Source: Episyrphus balteatus
Lineage: Eukaryota > Arthropoda > Insecta > Diptera > Syrphidae
Direction of reading: 5' to 3'
Assembly (NCBI RefSeq): GCF_945859705.1
Contig: NC_079137.1
Coordinates: forward strand, 77,150,277-77,214,276
Length of the DNA: 64,000 nt
The position numbers and the translations under genes were made by a program. Below the pieces are notes generated by a model. That model saw only the letters and a list, made by a program, of their open reading frames with translations. It was not told the origin of the DNA and made no database searches. How positions within the stretch are numbered: the stretch's first letter is position 1; each line of letters starts with the position of its first letter. Positions 23,635 to 36,210 of this stretch are shown piece by piece.

Positions 23635-23990
23635 AAAATTGCTTGAAACTGCTTTTAAACTAGTTAGCAACCAATTTGAAATTGGTTTGCAATCGATTTG
23701 AAACTTCTTTTCAAAAGAACTGATAATTGAGATAAAAATAATTTTAAGAAAAAGTTTGTTAATTCAATATTTGATAAGACATACGACCCTTAAAGAAATA
23801 TATTATGTATGTGCCTTTTTAAGTTTTCTTCTATTTTCTGTCGCTTTATTTCAAAAAATTGATTTAAAACTAACTCTCCTATTATCTGGTGGCATTGAAC
23901 TGTACTGCTAAACTTGACAATATTGAAACATTATCTGGTTTGAAACCAATATGAAACTAATTTGCAACTTATTCAAAATTGAAAAAATTG
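23635..23990. repeat. degenerate GCAACCGATTTGAAACTA array, left part
   Basis: Words of the form AACTAGTTTGCAACCGATTT and TTTGAAACTAATTTGCAAC recur every 12-40 bp, with strong drift. The same array continues at 25190-26060; family A copy 2 lies between the two parts. Confidence 0.7.
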
Positions 23991-24094
23991 AAATATGAAT
24001 TTTTAAAAAACACCTTGTTTTTTAGAGGTATTTTTGGATAATTTTTGATTTTTAGCGTTCAAAAAATCTTAAACCTATAGAACATGTAGGTTTT

Positions 24095-25125
24095 GGCCTA
24101 ATGCATACATGTGCAAAAACTTGTAATCGTTAAGTGAGTTTTGACTGAATAACGGAAGAAACGAGTTTTTAATAAACACGTTTTTTTTCCGTTTTTAACC
24201 GATTTTCATCGTTTTTTATTTTTATCTTTTTTTCTTTAATAGATACAGGAATAAAGTATATAAAGTAATGATAGACCATGACTACGACTATATGTGTGCG
24301 AAGTTTCAATCATTTTCGTAAACACAATTTTGAGACAACGGTAAAATAAAATTTTAGAATTCAACAGGCTATAACTTTTAACCAAGAGCTGATAGAAATT
24401 TTATTAAACTTTTATGAGCATCCAGATACAATTACCTTTCATTTGGTATATCACACATAACGGTAGACTAACTACAAGCTACACAATGTTAAATCAAGAA
24501 ACTTGCGAAAAACCTCAAAACACCAGTGGAGATCTGCTGTTTCTCAGTCTGGAAATTCGACAAGGTTGACCTTAAAAAATTCTAACTTCTCTTGTAGGCA
24601 TCTTTGAAATGAGATTGATATGTCATATGAAAGGTGAAATAATAAGCTTTCACATGGTGTATATTTTTTATATGTTGTCAAACAAAAAAATTGATTCCAT
24701 AGCGTGAGAACATAAAAATAAATGTTTTTTTTGCTTTTTTTAATGAAATTTGATCGAGTTCAAAAAATTCTAGCTCTTTTTGTAGATGTCTCATAGACCT
24801 GATCGATATATATATATTGATCTAATAAGCTTTCAGATGGTATAAAATTTTGTATAGGTTGTTAGGGAAAAAAATGGAATTAATGACGTGAGAAGATAAA
24901 AATTAATGTTTTCTTTGCTTTTTTTGATGAAAATGATTTTTTTCAATAAATTATTTTTATACTTTTTTTTTAGCTTTTTCTTGTAAATTATGATTGTTTG
25001 AAAAAAGTAAACGCTTCAATTAACTCATTTTTAACAAAAGCACACAACCTATTTTCTGACGACGTTATCACGTAAAATCATTGTCCGTAAACCGGCTTTA
25101 CAGACAACCTCTTTTTTTTTTCAAA
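24095..25125 (+). repeat. interspersed repeat family A, copy 2 (longest)
   Basis: The left boundary is set by shared CATGTGCAAAAA (24108 here, 42401 in copy 4). The right end carries ACAAAAGCACACAACC, ACGTTATCACGTAAAAT and CAGACAACC followed by a T run, shared with copies 3 and 4. The interior holds the CACATAACGGTA and TTGTAGGCATC blocks. It interrupts a tandem array, so it inserted after that array formed. No open frame or terminal inverted repeats are visible; the class is undetermined. Confidence 0.75.
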
Positions 25126-25189
25126 AAATTTTACATTCACTTCTCAATTAGCTACCAACTTACACTTCTTGCATTATTTATATCTAAAA

Positions 25190-26060
25190 AAAAAGAATAA
25201 TATACACATGTAACTAATTTGCAACTAAGGTGGAACCGATTTCAAATAGATTTTCAAATAAATTATTAAAGTTGTCTTTAAATCTTAATCTTTTTTTAAC
25301 TTCCTTTATGATGAACTGAAATTTTGAAATTTCAATCAACTTAAAATCGATTTTCAACTAAGTTGCAACGGTTTTGAAACTAGTTTCCTGAAGATTATTG
25401 CCGATTTTTTTTGATCTATTTGAAGTAAATTCTTAGTTAGATAGATACTATAGGAACTAGAAAATTATTTCAAACTAATTTGCACTCGACATGAAATTGA
25501 ATTTCAACTAATTTGCAATCAAATTTTCCATTAGTTTTCAGTCTATTTTATATTAATTCTCAATAATTTTGAAATTTAAAGCATTAAAATTGCTTGCAAC
25601 CGATTTGCAATTACCTAACAATTGGTTTAAAACTAATAAACAACTGATTTCAAACTAATTTTCCATTAAATTTATATTAACTTCTGCCTTAAAAACAGAA
25701 ACTTTAAACATAACTTACAAATTGACAGCGCAATAATAACTAGTTTGCAAACAAATTTGAAATGAGTTTCAAAGCAACTTGAAACTAGTTTATAGTTTTA
25801 GTTATAACTGCCTAAAAACGCTATATCAACCAGTTTTTGCAACTGATTTGAAACAAATTTGTATATATATTTTTTTTTAAGAATTTGCAATGGATTAAAT
25901 ACTTTTCAGTTGATCTTATATGCTTGCTTTACCATACAAAAATAGAGACTTCAAAATTTAATTTAGAACTCGGTAGAAATCAATGCAACTAGTTTGTAAC
26001 TGACTTGAAACTAGTTTGCAACAAATCGAATTTTATTTAAAAGCGATATAAATTGATGCA
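25190..26060. repeat. degenerate GCAACCGATTTGAAACTA array, right part
   Basis: About twenty diverged copies of ACTAATTTGCAACTGATTTG-like sequence are present, for example near 25211, 25363, 25600, 25741, 25839 and 26000. Units are too drifted to fix an exact period. It matches the left part at 23635-23990. Confidence 0.75.
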
Positions 26061-28140
26061 AGTTGTTTTTTAAATTATTTGTAACGGAAACTACTTTTTA
26101 AAATTGTGGGTCAGACAAAAAGTATAAAAAAGAAAAAAGTTTCCTTAAAATTTAGATTGTTAGCTACATAGATCACCTAAACGATCTTCACAACTAGATT
26201 TCAAAAAAATAAATTGAACCACCTTCGAGAAAACTGATAATGAAAAAATACCTGTCTTATAGAACGCTTATAGAAGCCTTTTAGTAGTCTTATAGAAGCA
26301 TTTTCCGTAAAATGTTATTTCTAACTAAAAGAAACAACTTTTTTTACCTCACTGTTCATCATTTGGCAAAAAAATAAACTTTATATTGCACCACCCAGAG
26401 CCAGCCACACAATCGTCCCTTTTAAGCTGTTGGCTGGGGCTATTTGTTGATTTGATATATGCACTCTCCAAATTGATGGTCTTCGCGGGACTCTTTTAGG
26501 TCGTCTATCTTCCTCGTCGGTCGCTCGTCGGCAATTGACCACCATCGGAGAGAGCTATACACCAAGTGCACCAACATAACTCTACCATCAGCAAGCAGCA
26601 GCAGCAGCAGCACTGCACCAGTAGAATGCACATTGCACAGCAGCGGCAGGTTTAACATGACTGGCAACAGGTCCATAACTAATATGAATTGGCCAAGAAA
26701 AGCACAAGGCCATGCAAAGACCGGCTTGGTTCCTAGGTAAGGTATATCAAGACCACCACCAATACCACCACTTAGCAAATAATTGTATTCTTCGACTACT
26801 TTTGTGAGTCTATACAAAGTTTTAACCTTCCGTCTGTCTCCGTCTCCGTCGTCGATCGTCGTCGGTCGTTTGTCCGTCGTTCGTCCGTCCATTGGTCTAT
26901 TCATTCAATTGCAATCTTTTTTGCATGCTCTGGTGCAGTGGATGCCCGCTGAAGTAGGTAGTTCGATTTCGATCCAATTTGGCATGCGGACAAAGACTCA
27001 TGGTTATGGTTTGAATATGACACATGTGGCAAGCTCGCTACATAAACGGTCCAAGTGCTGAGCCTTGGCGGCGGCGCTCGAGAAGAGAGTTTCAAGTCCC
27101 GTTGTCATATTTTATCGTTATTGATGTTAGGTATTCACATTTTATGATCTGTCTCTTAACAAGCGCTGCTGCCGCAGCTCGATGCGCCATCTGTGAGTCA
27201 GTGAGTCATTGCGGTAGGAGGTTATGTTTGGTTTATCTTTATTGACGTTTAATGGTGGCCACAGCACTTCGCCAAGACGGTTTTTGCTAATTAATTTGAT
27301 TTTTTCTTACTCTTTTCCCCTTTCGCAAAAAAGATCCTCAAAAAAAGTTTAATAGAAAGAGAGACGGGAAAAGAGAGAGATGGGAAGTTTAAGGTATAAC
27401 AAGACCCTCCAAACAAGTACTAATTATTGGGAACATGTTGCAGAGTATAAAAAATAACAACCTCATATATGGGATGTAGGACGACTTCAACTTGAACGAC
27501 ACGACGATGACGATGATGATGGTGGTGCAGATTTTAATAATAGACTCTTGGCAAAGATATGTATACATTTGGACAGAAGGATCTTATTTCCCCTCTCTTT
27601 CATATCGCCTCTGATGAAGATCCACAATGCACAGAACTTGGTAAAAGTCATTTGTTATGCGTTGTATGTTGTGCCGCTGTAAGATGTTTGGGTTAGAAGG
27701 GAGTAATTTGTCTTTTGCTGTGGATCTTGTCGAAATGGCAGCGCGCAAAATTTACAGCAAAAAGGAGGTTTCGCTTAACTCCGGTAGACGTTCGTCCGTT
27801 CTGGGTGTAGTACAATTCTGTGTGTGGATCTTATTTTAATTGGACTTGGTCCCGGAGGTGGCGCTTTAATTTGCATTCAATTTTTTTTTTTCTTTTTGGT
27901 ACTTTTGGTATGTTTTTTTTTCTCGAAATTTTAGGTTATACCAGAGGGATGTTTGTTATAAATGGGTTTAGCGGTTGTTTAAACTGAAAAATTGGAACAA
28001 AGAAAAAACAATTAACAGGTGGGCAAAGGCGTTTGTTTGTAAATGATCGTATTTCATGCAGAAATTCGGTGGTACCGAAAAAAAAAAACGGGTTTTTAGT
28101 ATATCTTTAAATTGATGTAACTCAAACCAAATCACGGTGA
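26061..28140. other. apparently unique island, no gene recognised
   Basis: This is a less AT-rich stretch with a CAG microsatellite near 26595-26613 and CGTC-rich words near 26835-26890. A 154-codon minus-strand frame (26440-26904) reads through the CAG tract as a Leu run and has no family resemblance I can name. A 60-codon frame at 27657-27839 is likewise unsupported. Confidence 0.4.
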
Positions 28141-28580
28141 AATGATGAGAAATGCGTTCCACGATCTTTATAATGTAGTTATTTAAAATCGTCTATTTCA
28201 GAAATTCGCGCGAAATTGGAACGAAATACGTTCCACAGCAAACGGTTTTATTGGAAAAACGTTTAAATCCATTTATCATGCCCAGAAGACTGAGTTTGAG
28301 TTTTACATGTGAAATAAATTGTGGAACGTATTACTAATATTATAAACGTTTAACTTTACTTTTCACATGGGTAACATTTGTGGATTGTATAGACCTATTG
28401 CATAAATGTAATTTCTCTTAAAACTGTCTTTAAAAATTTGAAAACATTCCACAAAATTTTCAAGTGCTTATTAAAACGATTTTGTCTTTTTTGTCAAATA
28501 TTGAATTTCGCACGAAAAAAAAATTCATTTCGTAAACTTGACTGTGGAACCTGTTAATATTGACTTACAACAAAGCTGAG
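28141..28580. repeat. degenerate GTGGAACGTATT array, left part
   Basis: The word ACGTTCCAC or its reverse complement GTGGAACGT recurs in both orientations, at about 28155, 28170-28230, 28320, 28450 (ATTCCAC) and 28547, with spacing of roughly 70-110 bp. The same words resume after the inserted element at 29563. Confidence 0.65.
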
Positions 28581-29563
28581 TAGGGGAGAGTGGGGCCAAA
28601 TGTAACACTTTTTTCTAAAATCGATGGTTCTCCTACAAATTTGAAAGTGGGTCAACCAGACCTTTTTTAAATTAAAGACCCATGTTTTAGCTCCAAGATC
28701 CATCATAAAAATTTAGCAAAACATAACGGTAATGTTGAAAAATATAGCTTCCAAAAAAAAAATCGTGTTGTTTCAACTTACCCCACATACGGGGCAAAGT
28801 GTAACACATACCGGGGTAGGTTGTACCAAGAACTAAAAATAAGAGAAAAATACCTTTATTTGTTTATATTTATTTGTTTTTAATTAATAACAATAAAAAC
28901 AAATCTTAGTCATGAAATTTTGGTGCAAATTTGTAAAAAGTGGAGCAAATCCAAGATTTCCAGAGAAAATTTGACAGTAGTCTTAAATAAAAGTTATTCG
29001 AATTCATAAATTGTTTTATAAGCTTTATGAATTCAAATGGTGGTTCAAAAATGTGTTTCCAATTTCAAAATAAATACAAATTCAATTACAAGCATTCATA
29101 TTCAGGGTTGTTAATTATATTAGGTAAACAGTTTTTCAGTATAGGTAGGTTTTTACATGGTACAACTTGCCCCGGAAAAATGTTACAACTAGCCCCAGCA
29201 TGAAATTTGGCACATAAAATCAATTTAAAAAAAAGCGAAACTGATATAGACATAACACATACACGCAATTTGAGCCAAAACACGGTTGCATATAACAAAA
29301 AAACACTTAGCACTCTATCTTTTTCGGGTAAAGAGGTAGACCAAAAATAAAATTAAAAAAAAAAGTTACAAACATGCATTTTTTGGGCACCACTAGTGTA
29401 ACTTCTCACCCTGTCGTCTAATCTTCATCTGAAGAAAATGTGCCGGTAGATATTCAAAAATTGAGCATTTTTCTCCTTTACGCGTTTCTTAATATTGAAA
29501 GGAACATCGCTTTTTTTAGCTGTTAATTCTTACCCCTGTTACATTTAGCCCCACTCTCCCCTA
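28581..29563. mobile_element. TA-flanked terminal-inverted-repeat element with GGGGAGAGTGGGG ends
   Basis: The left end TAGGGGAGAGTGGGGCCAAA continues TGTAACA; the right end is the inverse, TGTTACATTTAGCCCCACTC then TCCCCTA, ending at 29563. Ends are flanked by TA. Related GGGGCAAAGTGTAACA words occur internally near 28795 and GTTACAACTAGCCCC near 29182. Length (983 bp), end architecture and GGG-rich termini resemble the element at 18273-19272. No transposase frame is present. Confidence 0.8.
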
Positions 29564-30215
29564 CATAGCTGCTGAAATAACTTTTGGAAAAAATATAATT
29601 TTAAAAAATTTCCACATGTGTTCATCCGGAAATATGAAAAGTAAAATATGTTCCACAATGTTTGATGGACTATAGATTCACAAATTCTTTGGTGAAAAAA
29701 ACATTATTCAAACATAATCAAATAATCGAGACTCTTTAAACATTATTAAATGGATTGTGGAACGAAAACATTTGTTAAATTTCGCATGTGGATTGTAAAA
29801 TTAAAAAAATTGCTCAGCGTATACATAGAGAATTCCGTAAGGTCCACAAAAATTTTCCCGGGAGTTTGTCCATTTTAGTTATGATCCACAGCATCTTAAA
29901 TTTTTCAGTCACTTTATCCTACCCCTTCCATACTATAACCCCCCTCCCTCTTTTTCCATGTAAGTCTACAGATTTTTTATTATCAAAATTGAAACTAAGT
30001 TACTCCAAAGCTTCATAAAATTAATTTTATCATAGTCAAGTATTTATCGCTAGTGAAATGAAAAAGTGAATACGTTCCACAAAATGAAATGAACCATATA
30101 ACTACTAGTTTTTTAGTATGAAAACAAAAGGGAAAAAGTCCAAGTTAGTTTGGAATAGTTTGAAAGCAGGAAAAAAAACTACGTTTACTTAAAAATAAAG
30201 TGTGGATCGTAAGGC
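29564..30215. repeat. degenerate GTGGAACGTATT array, right part
   Basis: GTTCCACAAT (29651), GTGGAACGAAA (29758), GTGGATTGTA (29788), GGTCCACAAA (29851), ACGTTCCACAAAA (30073) and GTGGATCGTAA (30203) continue the pattern seen before the insertion. The array is old and strongly diverged. Confidence 0.65.
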
Positions 30216-32390
30216 TAAAATTTTCACGCAATTGATTTCTTTTTCATTTCTCTTCCTAACCAAATAAAAAAAATGTCGAAATAATTGAATTTTCACAGAT
30301 CCCTTTAAAAATATGTACAGTGAGTGGGGGGTGAACGAGATACGGCTATGTCCAAATCGACCATTCATTTATATCAAGTACCAATCCGATGGGCTGTGAA
30401 CGACTTTAATCAAAGAAAATTAGAATCAAAAAAAAAAAAAAAATAAAAAAAAAAAAGAAGATGGAAAAAATATTCTCCAATCTGAACTCATCTCCTGGAA
30501 GAACCTCGAGTAATTGTTATTCAATCGAACAAACCATCAACAGCTGCTGCTTCTAGCCGGGCTGCTGGCTGGTTGGAGTATCGAAGAGTGAAATAATTCT
30601 ATTTTTCACTTTTTTTCGATATTTTTTTTTTTTTTATTTTTTTATTAGAATTTAACAAGCTGCGCTGCTATTAAATTAATTCGCGACTCGAGTTCAGGTT
30701 CCTAGAATACAAAAAAAAAACACCCTCACACAGGGAAGTTGGTGCCCTCTAAGGATATAGTTGGATCTATAGGAGGGAAGTTGGAAGCATTGTGCCTTTT
30801 TTCAAATTTCCACCCGTTTGCTGCTATTCTACTGAAAACGGACGGACAAAATCACAGCAATCGCTGCACACTGGGGGAAACTGTGATGAAATGATGAGCA
30901 GGAAACAGAAAAATAACCCCCAGGTTTTGATGGCAGGACACCATCACACAGGATCTCTACCACCCTCTCGCACACACACACACACAGACATTTTGCATTC
31001 CCATGGTGTTCGCGGGCGTTCTAGTACAATGCAATTAGGATGGACCGGCAGCGCCCTCGGCTCACTAGCTTGGCTCTATTTCCCAATCAATAAAATCCTT
31101 CGTGCTGCTCGAGCTCGTATAGAAAGCTATTTGCATATTTTAATTATAAAATTGTTAAATCAACGCAACAACAAGAAAACAATAGCTCGAGGGGTCCAAA
31201 GGGAGGTTTAGTTAGTAGCTGGCGAAAGGATGTGCCGCTTTGTTTTTGTTTTTTTTTGTTCTCAAGACATAACACTCAGTTGGGTTTGAGGGGGAGTAGG
31301 AACTGGTTGGTATATAGAATCAGGATATTGTGGGGATGAGAGTGGAAAATTGAAAAATTCCCAACTACATATGTAGGATGTTGTTGTTGTTGTTGTTTTT
31401 TTTTTTTTGTTGTTGTGTTGTATTGGCTTGTGTTGTGTTATCTGCTCCTTCAAGCTGTTTCTAGTTGTCGTCGTTTTATATTATTATTTTTTTTTTCTTG
31501 CTTTTTAACTATAAACAGGATGTTTACTATCATTTTTGAGAAGAAGAGAAGAATCAGAGAGCAGGCAGCAGGGATGTGTGTGTTCTGTGTTGAGGAATAT
31601 CCTTGAGGGTGTACTCTAAAGGACGACGACGATTAATTTGTGTGTTATACTAACAGAAACAAAAACAATTGAGATTTTATATATAAAATTGGTTGTTCGA
31701 GTTGTTGTTGTTGTTGTTTTTTTTGTTTTGAAAAATGCTTTAGGGCTAGAAATGCATGTTTGAAAGTTTTTCTTATTTTTTTTTTAGTCGTTTTGAAGAA
31801 CACAAGTTTATTTTCTTATTTTAAGAAAGTTTTCAGATAAATATTGAAGGAGCAAACTAGGATGATGAGGGAGGAGATGGTTGTATATTGGATTTTGTGT
31901 TTTTTTTGGGGAAGATGGAGAAAATGGAGAAGTGCTAAATGACTTGGAACGAGGTCTTTTTTTTTTGTTGTTGTTGTTATTTTTTGATGGGAAAAGAAAC
32001 TTAATTTGAAAGTGAACTTCTTATGGGGTATTAAATGTGAAAAAGAGGACATGGAGAAGAGTTTGTGTTATGCGATTAATTTATACTTATTGAAGTTTTT
32101 AGTTTTATGATGGTATTTAGGTTAAAATTTGGGGGGGCGAAGAAGAGATTGGGTATAAAAAGAGCCTTGACACCAGAGTGACTAATAATGGTTTTGGAGA
32201 AGTTTTTCAATAATATTATCGTCAACAAAGTATGAAAGTTTAGTTTTTTTTTGGTGATGTTGTAAGGTCATTTTGGAAATGTTTATCGAACCAAATGGTG
32301 TCAAATGGTGTTTATTTTGAGAAATTTACTAATATGTGGTTTTTTGATCTTTGAAGGGGAGACTCTAGACGATGACAAAGCAAATTTGTG
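30216..32390. other. apparently unique island, no gene recognised
   Basis: Contains long A runs near 30430-30460, a CA run near 30972-30986 and GTT microsatellites near 31380, 31700 and 31963. The 139-codon frame at 30792-31211 has no recognisable domain. Nothing else can be supported. Confidence 0.4.
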
Positions 32391-32800
32391 GAGTTACGGT
32401 GACGTGTTTAGTGTCTTTAAAATAATGGTGCAATATGAATTTCCAATATTAACAAAAAAAAACGTAAACGTTTCGGGCGTGACAGTTTTGCTCATAATTT
32501 TAAGTACTTATGGCCACTTTTCAATATCAACAGTATTCAACTTGATTACTAAGTAAAATGCATGGTATTCCTTTTATGCAAATATATTTGATTTAGTTTT
32601 AACATCCCACTTAGATGCGTTACGGGTGTGACATCTGTATTTCGATTAGGAAATAAATCATAAAATGTCGTATTTGTACGTGTTAAAATGGCTCTTTTGC
32701 AAATGGTTTTCTGAAATACACTTTACACTCAGTGAAAACGATAATAAATATTCCTTTAAACAGCGTTACGGGTGTGACAAAAAAACGTTATGAATGTGAA
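32391..32800 (+). repeat. spaced GCGTTACGGGTGTGAC repeats
   Basis: GCGTTACGGGTGTGAC occurs exactly at 32618 and 32763. Diverged copies lie at 32469 (CGTTTCGGGCGTGAC) and 32786 (CGTTATGAATGTGA), with a weaker one at 32391. Spacing is 150, 145 and 22 bp. The sequence between copies is not clearly conserved. Confidence 0.6.
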
Positions 32801-34113
32801 ATATTGGCCTTTGAAGTATTGAGTTGCGACATTTGCTTATTTTGCGTTAAATAGCTTTTATTATGTAAGCAAATATATTCAAAAATTATGGAATGCAGTT
32901 GCAAGAATGTTAAGAAGACAAAGTTTCACGGTCCACAGAAGCCTTCGAAGTGAAAAACGCAGGAAATGACATTAAAAATCCTTGTTTTTTTTATATCTAA
33001 TTAAATTGGTAAGGGGTAGCTTTGGTATTTTTAGAGACTTTTCTTAGAATTTATCTTATCCAGGCTCAAAAATATTACCAGAACTTTTTCAGAGTTTTAA
33101 AATTTTACAGGCCGAGAAATTAGATTTTATGTAAAAATGGTCTCATGGTCAAAAACTTAGCCTACTTTGGCCCCAGAAGTTTTCGAAATTCAAGTACAAA
33201 TATCTCGAAAACTTTTTGCGGTAAGGAGTTTAGTTGAATTTTATCAAATGGGACAGAAACCACTATTTTACTGGAAGAAAGAAAATGTCATTTTAATAAC
33301 AGTTTTCATGAAAATTTACGACTTTATTTTCTTTAAAAAATTAAGGCAATTCAAAATGTATTTGCTTTTTTGTTCTGAAAATTGAAAAGTGATACTTTTC
33401 AATGATCTTGTTAGAATTTAATCAATTTAAATGGTTTTTTTTTTGTGAGACAAAAGGACAACAAAATTATTTGTTTATTGTTTCTTTTTTTTATGTAAAG
33501 AAAAAAAATTAAAAAAGTATCCATTGCATCTTTCAGAAACTGGATAAAAAAAAGACAATAAAACTCTCATGCTCCTTAAATGACTCTTAACAATATCTCA
33601 ATAAGAACACCTCTTACATAAGTATTTTATGATGTCATTGTATGTCATCAATGCGCTATCTCCACCCACGTATTATCTGATTGTAATCATATCTCTTTTT
33701 CTTTTTATTTAAGAAAAAAAAAAATCAAATAAAAAAGAATCAATAGAATTCCACTTAAATAAAAAAGAGTTTCCTCTTTTGTTTCTTTTTGATATCAATC
33801 GATTAGAATTTTCTATTGTCTTGAAATAAAAACCAAAAGATAAAAAAAAAATTAATAAAATGAAATAAAAGAATTCAAGAACAAAGTATCAACCTATCGA
33901 TCACCTTCACTTGTCTTGTCTCACTAAAACACTCCTAATCATTTGTTTAATGCCAAATATTTTAAATAAATTTTTAATTTTGGGGTTGTTTTATGAATTA
34001 CTGAAAATCAAAAAAAAATAAAAATATTAAGAATTCTTGTAGATACAATCATTTTTGACAAGGTCTGAGAATCAAAATTTTTCGATTTCGAAAATTGGTT
34101 TTAAGAAAATTTC
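32801..34113. other. AT-rich sequence, no feature seen
   Basis: No array, inverted repeat or gene is evident. The 72-codon frame at 33167-33385 has no known domain. Confidence 0.4.
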
Positions 34114-36210
34114 GAGAATTTTCAATTTTTGCATTTTGAGTTTTTAGGTTTTTTTTTTAGGATGAAAATCAAAAATTTCAAAAATCCAGAAGATCTTTTA
34201 ACTTAGGTAAAAACATTTAAAACAATCTTGGCGTAATACAAAACTCGAAAATTTTTGAATTCGAAATTCTTCAATGTAGAATATTTGGTTTTCATACAAA
34301 TAAATTTTGTAGGTATTTCGATTTATGGGCTCTTGGAATTTTCAATGTACCTAAAAATTTTAATTTTTTTTTATAAAATTTTTTTTTAACTAAAATTAAA
34401 AATCCAGAAAATAAAAAAAAAAAATCAATACAAAAATAAAACTGAAAACTGTCGAATATTTGATTTTTTCAATGTTATTGGTATGTTTCCAAATTTTGGA
34501 GATGCGGATCTTTCAATTTTCGAAATGTTTTTTTTTTCGAATTAGATATTAGGTATTCAATTTTGAAATAATTTAATTGAAAATTTCCGAAAAATCTCTT
34601 AAAAATCAAAAAGTTCAAATTTTATCGAAATTGTGAATTTTCGGTGTTTCGAAAATTGGGTATACCTATATATTTTTTTTTTTTTTTTTTTTTTGAGATT
34701 TCTAGCTTTTTGGAATTATATGGTTTTCGGATTTTATGGATTTTAAGAATTTTTCAAAGCGTTTTGTCTTTCGAGATGTTTTCAAAAATTTTGTTAACTA
34801 AAGCCCTTTTGAGAATTTTCAATTTTTGCATTTTGAGTTTTTAGGTTTTTTATTTTTGGGATGAAAACCAAAAATTTCAAAAATCCAGAAACTGAAGATC
34901 TATTAACTTAGGTAAAAACATTTAAAACAATTTTGGCGTAATACAAAACTCGCAAATTTTTGAATTCGAAATTCTTCAATGTAGAATATTTGGTTTTCAT
35001 ACAAATAAATTTAGTAGGTATTTCGATTTATGGGCTCTTGGAATTTTCTATGTACCTAAAAATTTTAATTTTTTTGTATTAAATTTTTTTTTTAACTAAA
35101 ATTAAAAATCCAGAAAATAAAAAAAAAATTAATCAATACAAAAATAAAACTGAAAACTGTCGAATATTTGATTTTTTCAATGTTATGGGTATGTTTCCAA
35201 ATTTTGGAGATGCGGATCTTTCAATTTTCGAAATGTTTGTTTTTTTTTCGAATTAGATATTAGGTATTCAATTTTGAAATAATGTAATTGAAAATTTCCG
35301 AAAAATCTCTTAAAAATCAAAAAGTTCAAATTTTATCGAAATTGTGAATTTTCGGTGTTTCGAAAATTGGGTATACCTAGGTATATGATATTTTTTTTTT
35401 TTTTTTTTTGAGATTTCTAGCTTTTTGGAATTATATGGTTTTCGGATTTTATGGATTTTAAGAATTTTTCAAAGCGTTTTGTCTTTCGAGATGTTTTCAA
35501 AAATTTTGTTAACTAAAGCCCTTTTGAGAATTTTCAATTTTTGCATTTTGAGTTTTTAGGTTTTTTATTTTGAGGATGAAAACCAAAAATTTCAAAAATC
35601 CAGAAACTGAAGATCTATTAACTTAATAACATTTAAAACAATCTTGGCGTAATACAAAACTCGCAAATTTTCGAATTCGAAATTCTTCAATGTAGAATAT
35701 TTGGTTTTCATACAAATAAATTTAATATGTATTTCGATTTATGGGCTCTTGGAATTTTCAATGTACTTAAAAATTTTAATTTTTTTGAATAAAAATTTTT
35801 TTTAACTAAAATTAAAAATCCAGAAAATAAAAAAAAAAATTAATCAATACAAAAATAAAACTGAAAACTGTCGAATATTTGATTTTTTCAATGTTATGGG
35901 TATGTTTCCAAATTTTGGAGATGCGGATCTTTCAATTTTCGAAATGTTTGTTTTTTTTCGAATAAGATATTAGGTATTCAATTTTGAAATAATGTAATTG
36001 AAAATTTCCGAAAAATCTCTTAAAAATCAAAAAGTTCAAATTTTATTGAAATTGTGAATTTTCCGAGTTTCGAAAATTGGGTATATATTTTTTTTTTTTT
36101 GAGATTTCTAGCTTTTTGGAATTTTATGGTTTTCGGATTTTATGGATTTTAACAATTTTTCAAAGCGTTTTGTCTTTCGAGATGTTTTCAAAAATTTTGT
36201 TAACTAAAGC
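34114..36210 (+). repeat. three tandem copies of a 700-bp unit
   Basis: Each unit begins GAGAATTTTCAATTTTTGCA (34114, 34811, 35526) and ends GTTAACTAAAGCCC (about 34794, 35508 and 36199). Unit lengths are about 697, 715 and 685 bp. Units match almost base for base, differing mainly in poly-T length, so the duplication is recent compared with other arrays here. The unit itself is built from short TTTTGGAATTTT-like words and encodes nothing. Confidence 0.95.

Noticed and set aside
26440..26904. 154-codon minus-strand open frame
   Set aside because: Its hydrophobic run is the CAG microsatellite read as Leu, and there is no recognisable domain or start context.
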